A stretch of 54,161 nucleotides of DNA from DATBFU01 sp035498405 (GTDB lineage: Bacteria; Acidobacteriota; Thermoanaerobaculia; UBA5066; Gp7-AA6). The position numbers were made by a program, and so were the translations under genes. The DNA lies in assembly GCA_035498405.1 (NCBI GenBank), contig DATKAE010000111.1, positions 1 through 54,161 on the forward strand, given 5' to 3'. Below the pieces are notes generated by a model, which saw nothing but the letters and a program-made list of their open reading frames with translations, was not told the origin of the DNA and ran no database searches. Positions 24,412 through 32,892 of the stretch are shown one piece after another (position 1 is the stretch's first letter; each line of letters starts with the position of its first letter).

Positions 24412-26079
24412 ATGAAGAAAACCTTTCTGACGTGCATGGCGATTCTCGCCCTGTTCGCGATCGCGGGCAGCGCCGGCGCCATCACGTGCACGATCGACCA
24501 GCGGCCGGCGGCGACGCTGCTCGTTCCGCGCTTCGGGGTGTCGTTGAACACCGACTCCACGATCAAGCGTGGCACGCCCGATTCCTTCGACACGCTGATC
24601 GCGATCGGCAACGCCTCCTCGGCGCCGATGATCGCGCACGTGTCCGTTTTCAACCGGCGGTCGACGTTGGTCCTCGACTTCAACGTCGCCCTGACCGGTT
24701 ACGACGTCGTGACCTGGAGAATGTCGGACGTCATCTCGGGGCTCATCCCCTCGACACCCGTCTCCAAGAGCCACGCGGGCCCGGACTTCAACCTCGATCC
24801 GCTCCAGGACGCCTGCCAGCGCAACGACACCGGCGGGACCGTCGGCGGGAAGACCTATCCTCCGGCGGCGGTCTATCCGAGCCCGAACGGCTACCTGCGC
24901 GTGCGGCCGGTCAACCCGAGCACACCGGATGACAACACCCTGGCGACGACGGCCTATCCGATTCCGGCCTTCGATCCGGCGGGCAGCTTTGCCAAGCAGG
25001 TGATCGACTCGCTGGATGACACGGTCGACTCTCTCGGCTGCCTCGACGGCACGGTCGACGGCGTGACCGCGGGCCCCGCGAACGGCTACGTGACCATCGA
25101 CCACGCGAACTACTGCAACCTCTCGAACCCGTCCGATCCGCTGTACTACGCGCGCGACGCGATGGGCAACGAGAACAACCTGTTCGGCGACATCATCTTC
25201 ATCAGCGGCGAGGGGATCGGAACGTACGGCATGGCCTGCGTTCAGATCGAGTCGGACACCGAGTTCGGCCAGCCGAACAACACGGATGCGGCGCGCACCC
25301 GTACGTTCTACGCCCGGTACTGGACTCCCTCCACGGAGCCCGCGTGCCAGAACTGCGCCAACGGACCCAACGGGACCGCCAACAACCTGCTGGCAACGAG
25401 CCCGTGGAACGTGGGCTTCGGCGACCAGCGCGAGCCGCTCGGCTTGAAGTGGGCGGTGCGTTACTTCACCAACCCCAACGTGATCTCGTTGGTCGATGTG
25501 TGGCGCGGCTCTGCGGGCGTCCGCAAGGACCTGACGGGTCCCGTCGGGACGTCCGGCTCCACGGCCGGCGAGCCTCTCTGCACGATCGTTGAGCCGACGG
25601 TTCAGCTCAACTTCTTCGACGAGGATGAGAACGGTGTGAGCCAGATCGGGCCCGGGCCCTGCCCGTCCCCCTGCTCGACGCCTCCTCCTCCGACGTTCAA
25701 CTTCCCGCTGGAGACCAACCGGCGTCCGATTACCGATTTCACGCTGCCGACTCCGGTGGGTACGGTCAACGCCGGATGGGTCAGCATGTCGTTCTTGAAC
25801 TCGGGCACGGGCACGAGCCTGGATCAGGCGTTCGCGGCCTACGAGTTCGACGGCGGAGCCGCTTTCATCTCGGCCCACTGGCCGGGCTTCCAGCTCGATC
25901 CGTCGGCTTGCGAGCCGCTCGGAATCGGCATCTTCGCCAACTCGCCCGTCAACGCTGTTGTCCCGGTCATCCCGGGCTCGGGCAGCGGCCTGATCTCGCC
26001 GTCGGTGGTGGGTACGGTCGCACCGATTTGCGGAACGCCAGCCGACCCGGCGTGCGTCTCCGTCGGTATCGGTCCATAG
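24412..26079 (+). CDS. Large secreted protein of unknown function
   Basis: Not recognised as a named family. The 555-residue product has a clear signal peptide (1-23, ending SAGA) and no later membrane helix. The mature part is beta-rich and Cys-containing (ITCTIDQRP, ACQNCANGPNG, CPSPCSTPPPP) with many Asp/Asn/Thr/Gly residues, suggesting an extracellular, disulfide-stabilised protein. The segment FDTLIAIGNASSAPMIAHVS resembles the VTVSNTG-type beta-sandwich of the next gene. The start is ATG 24412 with AGGAG at 24401-24405. The 245-base upstream gap contains a consensus TTGACA (24316-24321) but no matching -10. A strong terminator follows. Confidence 0.85.
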   Translation: MKKTFLTCMAILALFAIAGSAGAITCTIDQRPAATLLVPRFGVSLNTDSTIKRGTPDSFDTLIAIGNASSAPMIAHVSVFNRRSTLVLDFNVALTGYDVVTWRMSDVISGLIPSTPVSKSHAGPDFNLDPLQDACQRNDTGGTVGGKTYPPAAVYPSPNGYLRVRPVNPSTPDDNTLATTAYPIPAFDPAGSFAKQVIDSLDDTVDSLGCLDGTVDGVTAGPANGYVTIDHANYCNLSNPSDPLYYARDAMGNENNLFGDIIFISGEGIGTYGMACVQIESDTEFGQPNNTDAARTRTFYARYWTPSTEPACQNCANGPNGTANNLLATSPWNVGFGDQREPLGLKWAVRYFTNPNVISLVDVWRGSAGVRKDLTGPVGTSGSTAGEPLCTIVEPTVQLNFFDEDENGVSQIGPGPCPSPCSTPPPPTFNFPLETNRRPITDFTLPTPVGTVNAGWVSMSFLNSGTGTSLDQAFAAYEFDGGAAFISAHWPGFQLDPSACEPLGIGIFANSPVNAVVPVIPGSGSGLISPSVVGTVAPICGTPADPACVSVGIGP

Positions 26080-26090
26080 CTCTGGTTTCG

Positions 26091-26128
26091 AGAGTGGGCG
26101 GGGCGCGAGTCCCGCCCACTCTTTTTTT
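26091..26128 (+). terminator. Rho-independent terminator
   Basis: Perfect 12-bp stem AGAGTGGGCGGG / CCCGCCCACTCT with an eight-base loop, followed by seven T residues (26122-26128). It closes the transcript of the 24412-26079 gene and separates it from the PKD-protein gene. Confidence 0.95.
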
Positions 26129-26285
26129 CTCTGACCTCGGATTTAGTCATGCTACCGGCGGGTCCGATTCCAGATGCTCTCGGGAGCGAAGGGGATCTGA
26201 AATTGGACCGACCGGAGTTGTCGGGAGCGGGACACTTCTCCGGGAGACCGTTCCTCGGACCCAAAATTTTCAGGAGTCATCCCCA

Positions 26286-29200
26286 ATGAAGTTGTTCCGG
26301 TCCCTCGTCGCTCTTCTCGGACTGCTGGCCCTGGCGCCCTCCTCTCAAGCACAGACCTCTTGCGCCCCGACCATCTCTCAGACCACCACATCGCTCCCGC
26401 TCTATTCCGGCTCGATCGCCGGTCCCATGGCGAGACCCTCGGGCGGCCAATATGTCTACGTCATGACGCAGTACGGGATCGCCCGGGGCAGCCTCGCCAA
26501 CCCGGCCAGCCCCGGCCCCTTCGTGCTCGCCCAGATCGGACACAAGAGCGTCAACGGTGTCGACAACGGCGGCAAGGTGCCCTCGACGCCCGCCCTCTGC
26601 GACTGCTGGCAAGGCGGCACGACCATCGATGCGGCCGAGGCGCCCGATGGAAGCGCCCGAATGGTCACGGACTTCGATCCCCGTTTCGGAGGCCTTCCGG
26701 CCGACGTGGCGGTCGCCGACTCGGGCAACGGCGTGGCCTTCGGCCAACAGATCAACACGTCGGGAGCCCAGGTGCTCGGCGCGCGCGTGGCGGCGATCTT
26801 CCTTCCTTCAGGGAAATACGTCGGCTACTTTGCGTACGCCGCGTCCACGGGTGGCGGCGGCGTGGCCGTGGTCGACGTGACGACGACCTCGGGCAGTCCG
26901 GCGGGGGGCTCGGCGCTCCAGCCTCTGACGACCATCTCCTGGGGAAACGGCAGCGCGGTCATCCTCAAGACCGCGGCGGTCGGCGGTAAGTACCTCCTCG
27001 CGGGCGTCGTCAACTCGGACCATCTGATCCGCATTGCGGAGATCGATACGACGACGGGAATTCCGGTAGAGAAGGCGAGCGCCTCGACCGCTGCGGCGCC
27101 CACCTCGATCGAGATCGCTTCCGTCAACGGGCGGACGTTCGTCTTCTCGGCCGAGGGCGCCCAGGGCGTGCGCGTCTACGAATACACGGCCTCGGCGCTG
27201 ACCCTGGCGGCGACGCTGACGGGGGGCAACTACAACCGGGTCGTCGTGACCGGAGGAACGTTCCCGGTGCTCTTCGCGCACAACATCGTTTCGAGCCTGG
27301 AGTCCTACATCGAGATGTACGACACCAACTGGATCACGCAGGGCGGATTCCCGCGTCATGGGGCTCACCTGCGGCACTACGGGGCGCCGCAAAGCTTCTT
27401 CGGGCCCGGCGACTTCCAGGCTTCGGTCGTCGGCAACAACGCTTACGTCTACCGCGTCCAGTCGAGCGGCGGAACGGGAGAAGCCCTGGTGTCGGCGTTC
27501 GGCCTCGACATTTCCTGCATCTCGATCGATCCCTCCTCGCCGCCGATCGTCAACTCGGTGGCGTCGAACCTCTCGGCCGCCCTGCGGCAGGGCGCCGAGC
27601 GCACGATCAACTACTACGGCGACCAGTGGGAGATCCAGGACGCGTCGGCTTCGTCGAACTCTCCTCCGGCCAATGGCCTCGACCAGATTGAGTGGGACTG
27701 GAACTACTCGGGCGCCTTCGCGCCCGACACGGGCTGGAGTCTCCTCCCGTACTCGGCGGCCAATTCCGACGTCCGGCCCGCGTACTTCCCGTGCAACCCC
27801 ACGGCGGGAGGAGACATCCGAGCGGGAACCAACTGCTCGGCGAGCCTCGGAAACCCGGCGGTCGGCGGAAGCTACCAGTACGCGCTGCGCACCCACAACG
27901 GCAACGGATGGGGAACGCCCGGGGCATCGGGGGCGATCGCGGTGGCCTTCCCGCAGGCGAGGATCGCGGGCTTCTCCGGTGGAGTTCTTCAGGTATTGAC
28001 GGGCCAGGGTGTCGCCGACGCCAGCGGCTCCCAGGGCAACGTCTCGCAGGCGGCGTTTGCGTGGACCTTCACGCCGAGCGGGGCGGCTTCGACCGCCATC
28101 GCGACGGTTCCGGCAACGGCGACCGCCTTCTCGCTGACGATCACGTATCCCGGCGGCTACCGGGCCACGCAGAGCGGATCGATCGTGCAGGTCGATCTGG
28201 TGCCCGACTTCTCGCCGTCGACCGCCACTCTCACCGTCGGCGGCCAGCTCACGATCACCAACACGATGCAGAAGGCGGCGATCGTCGCCCTCACCTTGGT
28301 CGAGTACTCCTGGGATGGCGGAGCGTTCGTGGCCTTGCCGGCCTCCTTCAACGTGGTCGGAGGCACGGCCAGCGTTCCGGCGCCCGCGGTCGGGCCGGGT
28401 CATAACCTGACGCTTCGCTTCACGAAGACGACGGCGCCCACACAGATGACCGTCACGCACGGTCCCTTCAACGTCACCAACAGCCTCGCCGTGTCGGTGA
28501 GCGGGCCGACGAGCGGCTCGGTCGGACAGACGGTGGCTTTCACCGCGAACGTCGCCGGCGGGGCCGTCCCGTACTCCTACGCCTGGAGATGCGGAGACAA
28601 CGCCCTGGCGGGTTACTCTCCGGGCGCCCAGACCCAGAGCTGCACTTACACCTCCGCCAGAACCTACACGGTCCAGGTCAAGATCACCGACGCCTTCGGG
28701 AGCACGGGCTTTGGCTCGGCGGCAATCGTCATCTCCGGCGGCGGTGGGTGCACCTCGAATTGCGGCGGGGGTGGCACCCTCTCGGTCTCGGTCACCGGAC
28801 CTTCAACCGGTGCGACGGGCACGCCCGTCAGCTTTTCGACCTTCGCCAGCGGCGGAACGCCCCCGTATAGCTACAGCTATCGGTGCGGGGACAACGCTCT
28901 GGCGGGATACACTTCCGGCCAGAACTTCAGCTGCACTTACGGCTCGGCTGCCAACTACACGGTCTCGGTTCGTGTGTCGGATGCCGCGAGCTCGCTCGGC
29001 ACGGCGTCGAGGTCGGTTTCCATCAGACAGGGCGGCAAGCCGCTGCCGAGCACGTCCTTCACCGTGAATTCGGGGGCCTCCATCAACCCCTTCAACGGTG
29101 TCTGGGAGGCGGATGCGGGCACTCCCATCACGATGACCGCCGACGAGGCGCACGCCACGACCTATTCCTGGAGCTTCGGCGACGGAAACACCGCCTTGGG

Positions 29201-30881
29201 CAGAGTCGTGACTCACACGTTCGGCACGGCGGGCAGCTACAACATCAACCTGACGGTCACGGGCGATGGCGGCACGACGGCGGGCACGGCGACGGGAGGC
29301 AAGAAGTTCCTGATGGACGTGCCCAAGTTCGCTGCCGTCGTCGTACGCGACGTGGCGCATGCCGCGGTCGCGGGCGGGACCTGGCTCACCGACGTGACGG
29401 TCTCCAATACCGGCCAGACGGAGCTCACGATCACGCCGCTCTACGTGTCGTACGAGACGCTCCTCGCGGCTCCCGGTCCGGCCATCGACGTGCAGACCCT
29501 GGGGTTCGCGACCGCGCCGACGATCACGGTCCCGGCGGGCGGCTCTCGCTCGGGGACGGATGTCGTGGGCTTCTTGGGCGGCACGGGCAAGGGGAACCTC
29601 TTCATCAAGTACGAGGGCGGACCGGCGCCGCTCGTTTCCGCGCGCGTTTACTTCGCGCCGAGCGACCCGACGCTCGGATCGTACGGCGCCGAATTGAACG
29701 CTTTCACCATCGGTCCGAGCGGGCAGACCGGTCTCCAGGCCATCCGCGCCGCGTCTCCCCAGACCGTCCTGGGTCTGGTCTCCAACGACAGGTTCCGCTT
29801 CACCGCGAAGCTGTACAACTCTTCGGCGGCAGCGGCCTGGTTCGACTTGAGCGCCTACGACCGGGAAGGCCATCTGGTCACGCTGACGGATCCGGGCTTT
29901 TCGACCTGCTCGCTCGGCACGGACCAGGTCTTGAAGTGCGGTATCGGACCGTACCAGGGACTCGATCTCAAGGATGAGACGCTCGGCCTGACCGACCCGA
30001 CGAAGGCCTATGTGCTTCGCGCGCAGCCAGAGACGACCGGCGCGACGCTGATCGCGTCGGCGGCGGTGATCGACCGGACGACGAACGATCAATTCCAGGT
30101 CAGCGACGATGCGCCGCCCCCGAGTGTCGAGGGAAACAATGTCGTGTATTACGTCCCCGGAGTCAGCCGGATCGACACCGGCTCGGCGCACTGGAGGACG
30201 CGGGTGGCCTTGCTCAACAGCGGCAGCGCAGAGCGCGGCGTGCTGATCGAGTATCTGTACTCGGTCGGCGGCATGGGACCGGGCAAGGTCGTCCAGAATT
30301 TCGTCGTGTTGGGTCCCGGGGAGATGGTCTTCGCCGAGGACATCGCGAACGCCTTTCCCGGCGCTTCCGACATGACCGCGGACGCGGGAACCGCGGGGCT
30401 TCTCCGGATCTCCCACCCGGTCGACTCCGACTCCGAGACGAACCCCGTCCTGGTCGCGGCCCGCAACTACGACGACCGTAGCGCCTCCGGCGGCGGAACG
30501 GCGGGAACCGCGATCGCGGTCTTCGCGGTCCCCGATGCGGTCGGACCGGGCGGCGGTTCCCTGTGGATCCCGGGGGCGGTGCAGAACGACGCCTTCCGCA
30601 CCAACGTCGGGTTCTTCGCCTTGGACGACGTCGTCACCCGTGTGAAGGTGACGGCGATCGACAAGAGCGGGAACGAGGTGGGCTATCGCGACGACATCGC
30701 CCTGAACATCGACGGCGCGCACTTCGCGCAGATCGGCCTGACGGCGATCCCCAACGTTCCCACCGATCCCGTCACGCTCCGGATTGAGGTGGCCGAAGGA
30801 GGACGGGTCGGGGCCTACGCGACGAACGTCGACCTCACGAGCCTCGACACGGCGCAGATCAAGGCGATCCCCTCGGACTGA
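26286..30881 (+). CDS. Very large secreted multi-domain protein with PKD domains
   Basis: Predicted extracellular protein of 1531 residues. It has a signal peptide (1-22, ending SSQAQ) and a propeller-like N-terminal half (about 25-420). A middle region follows, then two tandem PKD-type domains, each with RCGDNALAGY (Cys769 and Cys867), and a third, canonical PKD with SWSFGDG (about 960). A C-terminal block of about 500 residues holds repeated immunoglobulin-like NTG/NSG segments (VTVSNTGQTEL, RVALLNSGSAERG, NVGFFALDD). The open frame extends far upstream across the terminator; ATG 26286 has AGGAG at 26272-26276 and starts the signal peptide. A surface adhesin or binding role is likely but unproven. 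No sorting or anchor domain was seen. Confidence 0.88.
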   Translation: MKLFRSLVALLGLLALAPSSQAQTSCAPTISQTTTSLPLYSGSIAGPMARPSGGQYVYVMTQYGIARGSLANPASPGPFVLAQIGHKSVNGVDNGGKVPSTPALCDCWQGGTTIDAAEAPDGSARMVTDFDPRFGGLPADVAVADSGNGVAFGQQINTSGAQVLGARVAAIFLPSGKYVGYFAYAASTGGGGVAVVDVTTTSGSPAGGSALQPLTTISWGNGSAVILKTAAVGGKYLLAGVVNSDHLIRIAEIDTTTGIPVEKASASTAAAPTSIEIASVNGRTFVFSAEGAQGVRVYEYTASALTLAATLTGGNYNRVVVTGGTFPVLFAHNIVSSLESYIEMYDTNWITQGGFPRHGAHLRHYGAPQSFFGPGDFQASVVGNNAYVYRVQSSGGTGEALVSAFGLDISCISIDPSSPPIVNSVASNLSAALRQGAERTINYYGDQWEIQDASASSNSPPANGLDQIEWDWNYSGAFAPDTGWSLLPYSAANSDVRPAYFPCNPTAGGDIRAGTNCSASLGNPAVGGSYQYALRTHNGNGWGTPGASGAIAVAFPQARIAGFSGGVLQVLTGQGVADASGSQGNVSQAAFAWTFTPSGAASTAIATVPATATAFSLTITYPGGYRATQSGSIVQVDLVPDFSPSTATLTVGGQLTITNTMQKAAIVALTLVEYSWDGGAFVALPASFNVVGGTASVPAPAVGPGHNLTLRFTKTTAPTQMTVTHGPFNVTNSLAVSVSGPTSGSVGQTVAFTANVAGGAVPYSYAWRCGDNALAGYSPGAQTQSCTYTSARTYTVQVKITDAFGSTGFGSAAIVISGGGGCTSNCGGGGTLSVSVTGPSTGATGTPVSFSTFASGGTPPYSYSYRCGDNALAGYTSGQNFSCTYGSAANYTVSVRVSDAASSLGTASRSVSIRQGGKPLPSTSFTVNSGASINPFNGVWEADAGTPITMTADEAHATTYSWSFGDGNTALGRVVTHTFGTAGSYNINLTVTGDGGTTAGTATGGKKFLMDVPKFAAVVVRDVAHAAVAGGTWLTDVTVSNTGQTELTITPLYVSYETLLAAPGPAIDVQTLGFATAPTITVPAGGSRSGTDVVGFLGGTGKGNLFIKYEGGPAPLVSARVYFAPSDPTLGSYGAELNAFTIGPSGQTGLQAIRAASPQTVLGLVSNDRFRFTAKLYNSSAAAAWFDLSAYDREGHLVTLTDPGFSTCSLGTDQVLKCGIGPYQGLDLKDETLGLTDPTKAYVLRAQPETTGATLIASAAVIDRTTNDQFQVSDDAPPPSVEGNNVVYYVPGVSRIDTGSAHWRTRVALLNSGSAERGVLIEYLYSVGGMGPGKVVQNFVVLGPGEMVFAEDIANAFPGASDMTADAGTAGLLRISHPVDSDSETNPVLVAARNYDDRSASGGGTAGTAIAVFAVPDAVGPGGGSLWIPGAVQNDAFRTNVGFFALDDVVTRVKVTAIDKSGNEVGYRDDIALNIDGAHFAQIGLTAIPNVPTDPVTLRIEVAEGGRVGAYATNVDLTSLDTAQIKAIPSD

Positions 30882-30943
30882 GGGGCTGCGCACCGTCGGA
30901 CTGCTCGAGAGGCCGCGTGACGCACGGGCTCGCCCGGCGTGGC

Positions 30944-31669
30944 CTACTTCGGGGCGCTCGGAAGCTTCCGGGCCCGCGCCGCCAGGATGAAGCCGCTGCC
31001 CTTCGGGCGGCGGCGATGATCGAGCCACAGGACGGGGTAGAGAAATGGGAAGAGCAGGATGAAGAGCCCGCGGTATCGGAGGGAGCAGCCGAGCCGCAGT
31101 ACGGCGGTCGCGGCGACCCCGTCGAAGAGGTATTGGGTCTCGAGGGTCTCGAATCCCGCGGTCTGCAGCATCGCGCGCAGTCCCGCCTCGTCGTAGAGGT
31201 GGCGGCAGCCGTGCGCGCGCACGTGTCGATCGAGAAAAGCGGGCGAGACGTGAGGCGAGGAGAGCGAATCGACGGAGAGCGCGAAGATGCCTCCGTCTCG
31301 CAAGACTCGGGCAACCTCGGACAGAACCTGCTTGTCGTCCTCGGTATGCTCGAGCACGCAGACCGAGACGGCCTTGTCGAAGGCCTGGGAGGCGAAGGCG
31401 AGCTCTTCGCCGCGGCCCGCGACGAAGCCCACTCGTCGATCGACATAACGCCGGGCGATTCCCGCGGCGTCGAGCGAGGGGTCGACACCGGTCGCCCGAA
31501 CGCCGGCCGCGCGCAGGACGCCGCAGAAGGCGCCCTTGCCGCTGCCGACATCCAGAATCCGTTCGCGGGGCTTGGGATCGAGGTAACCGCGGAGCACGCC
31601 GAGCTCCAGGCGGCGGATCGGGTGAAACCTTTGCCAGTGGCGGTACAGGACTTGCTTGACCCGGCGCAT
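30944..31669 (-). CDS. Class I SAM-dependent methyltransferase
   Basis: Methyltransferase of 241 residues. Motif I is ILDVGSGKGAF (about 38-48), followed by GVDPSLDAA, an acidic loop, and VSVCVLEHTEDDKQVLSEVARVLRDGG, typical of the Methyltransf_11 group. A hydrophobic stretch near residue 205 (YRGLFILLFPFLYPVLWL) may touch the membrane. ATG 31669 is divergent from the radical SAM gene. The position at the edge of the glycan genes suggests sugar or lipid-carrier methylation, possibly chain termination. It converges on the large PKD-protein gene. Confidence 0.88.
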   Translation of the reverse strand: MRRVKQVLYRHWQRFHPIRRLELGVLRGYLDPKPRERILDVGSGKGAFCGVLRAAGVRATGVDPSLDAAGIARRYVDRRVGFVAGRGEELAFASQAFDKAVSVCVLEHTEDDKQVLSEVARVLRDGGIFALSVDSLSSPHVSPAFLDRHVRAHGCRHLYDEAGLRAMLQTAGFETLETQYLFDGVAATAVLRLGCSLRYRGLFILLFPFLYPVLWLDHRRRPKGSGFILAARARKLPSAPK

Positions 31670-31681
31670 GCGGGGCTGCCG

Positions 31682-31687
31682 ATTATA
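31682..31687 (-). promoter_or_regulatory. Perfect -10 TATAAT upstream of the methyltransferase gene
   Basis: TATAAT on the minus strand lies 12 bases before the ATG at 31669, with no Shine-Dalgarno between, predicting a short leader. The divergent radical SAM gene begins 53 bases to the right. Confidence 0.45.
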
Positions 31688-31739
31688 TGGGGGCGCCCGG
31701 AATCGGCCGTGCGCCGCGGCGTGCCCGTAAGGTCATAGA

Positions 31740-32885
31740 ATGGCGACGTTGCTGCCGTCGATCACGCTGGACGAGCGGAGCGGACCGCAGAAGGGCCGCT
31801 CCTCGCAGCTGCCGGTGGTCCTGGAGCCGGAGGCGGTCTCTCCCTTCCTCCACGACCGCGGCAGCGTTCTCTACAACCCGTTGACGGGAGAGTCGCTGCC
31901 CAAGGACGGCGAGGGATTCCGAGCCCTGTCCCGAGTCGCTCAGGGCCTCGAGCCGGAGGCCTCGCCGGCGGTTCTCGACCATCTGCGCGCCGCGCGATTC
32001 TTGATCGACGACGTCGTCGCGGAGGCCCGACGGACGCATCTGCTCTACGTGTCTCTCGAGACCTGCACCTCCTGTAACCACCGCTGCCCCTTCTGCCCGG
32101 TGTCGGTCTCGCCGCGCGAGCGCGACGTGATGAGCCAGGAGCTCTTCGAGTCGATCCTGGACCAGGTGGTCGCCGTTGGCGGGAACCGGACCGTCGTGTT
32201 TCTCTCCAACTACAACGAGCCGACGATCGATCCCCTGTTCGAGGAGCGGGTCCGGGCGCTTTTCGCGCGCGACCTTCCGGTGAGCCTCTTGACCAACGCT
32301 TCGAACCTTTCGCCCGATCGGGCAGAACGCCTGGAGGCTGCGGGGCGCTTCCGTTACGTCGGGATCAACCTGCCCACTTTGGAACCCGAGCGGTACGAGC
32401 GGCTTCACGGCACGCGCGATCTCGCGCGTGTGCTCGCGAACATCGATGGTCTCGCCGCGCGGTCGCTTTCCGAGGAGTCAGCCATCGTGGTCTTGGGGGA
32501 CCAGGACGAAGCCCACCGGCGCGACGTGGAGGAGATCCGCGCCCGTTTCGAGCCGAAGGGCTGGCAGGTCAAACCCTTTCGGATCCGCAGCCGGCCGGCG
32601 AGCGGGACCTTCGTGCCCGAGCCTCCCGCAAAGAAGCGGCTTCGCGGCTGCGAGCAGATGGGGTCGCGGCCCTTCGAGCATCTTCACGTGACCGCCACGG
32701 CCAAGGCGGTGCTTTGCTGCCAGGATTACTACGAGAAGCTCACCGTCGGAGACCTCAAGACGCAGACCGTCGCCGAGATCCTGGGCGGAGAAACGATGGC
32801 GCGCCTGCGCCGCTGGACCTATGGGGTCGAAGAGGCCCCGGCGGACTTCCTCTGTCGCCGCTGCGAGTTCGCCCTGGGGGAGTGA
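31740..32885 (+). CDS. Radical SAM/SPASM protein with RRE-like N-terminal domain
   Basis: Radical SAM enzyme of 381 residues. The N-terminal segment (about 25-95; SVLYNPLTGESLPKDGEGF, LDHLRAARFLIDD) resembles the PqqD/RRE-like leader of peptide-maturase and related SPASM proteins. The radical SAM core has C112-NHR-C116-PF-C119 for the 4Fe-4S cluster. The SPASM end has a lone Cys in RGCEQM, then LCCQDYYEKLTVGDL and CRRC, giving enough cysteines for auxiliary clusters. It is 7 bases upstream of the Wzt-type ATPase, so probably co-transcribed. No precursor peptide was found nearby, so the substrate may be a glycan or lipid-linked intermediate rather than a peptide. Confidence 0.9.
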   Translation: MATLLPSITLDERSGPQKGRSSQLPVVLEPEAVSPFLHDRGSVLYNPLTGESLPKDGEGFRALSRVAQGLEPEASPAVLDHLRAARFLIDDVVAEARRTHLLYVSLETCTSCNHRCPFCPVSVSPRERDVMSQELFESILDQVVAVGGNRTVVFLSNYNEPTIDPLFEERVRALFARDLPVSLLTNASNLSPDRAERLEAAGRFRYVGINLPTLEPERYERLHGTRDLARVLANIDGLAARSLSEESAIVVLGDQDEAHRRDVEEIRARFEPKGWQVKPFRIRSRPASGTFVPEPPAKKRLRGCEQMGSRPFEHLHVTATAKAVLCCQDYYEKLTVGDLKTQTVAEILGGETMARLRRWTYGVEEAPADFLCRRCEFALGE

Positions 32886-32892
32886 AGCGCGC

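Noticed and set aside
25776..26285. In-frame upstream extension of the PKD-protein gene
   Set aside because: It crosses a strong terminator (26091-26128) and overlaps the preceding secreted-protein gene; the signal peptide and AGGAG site place the start at 26286.
28803..31028. 741-codon minus-strand open frame opposite the PKD-protein gene
   Set aside because: Arg-rich shadow of the real gene; no motif and an implausible composition.
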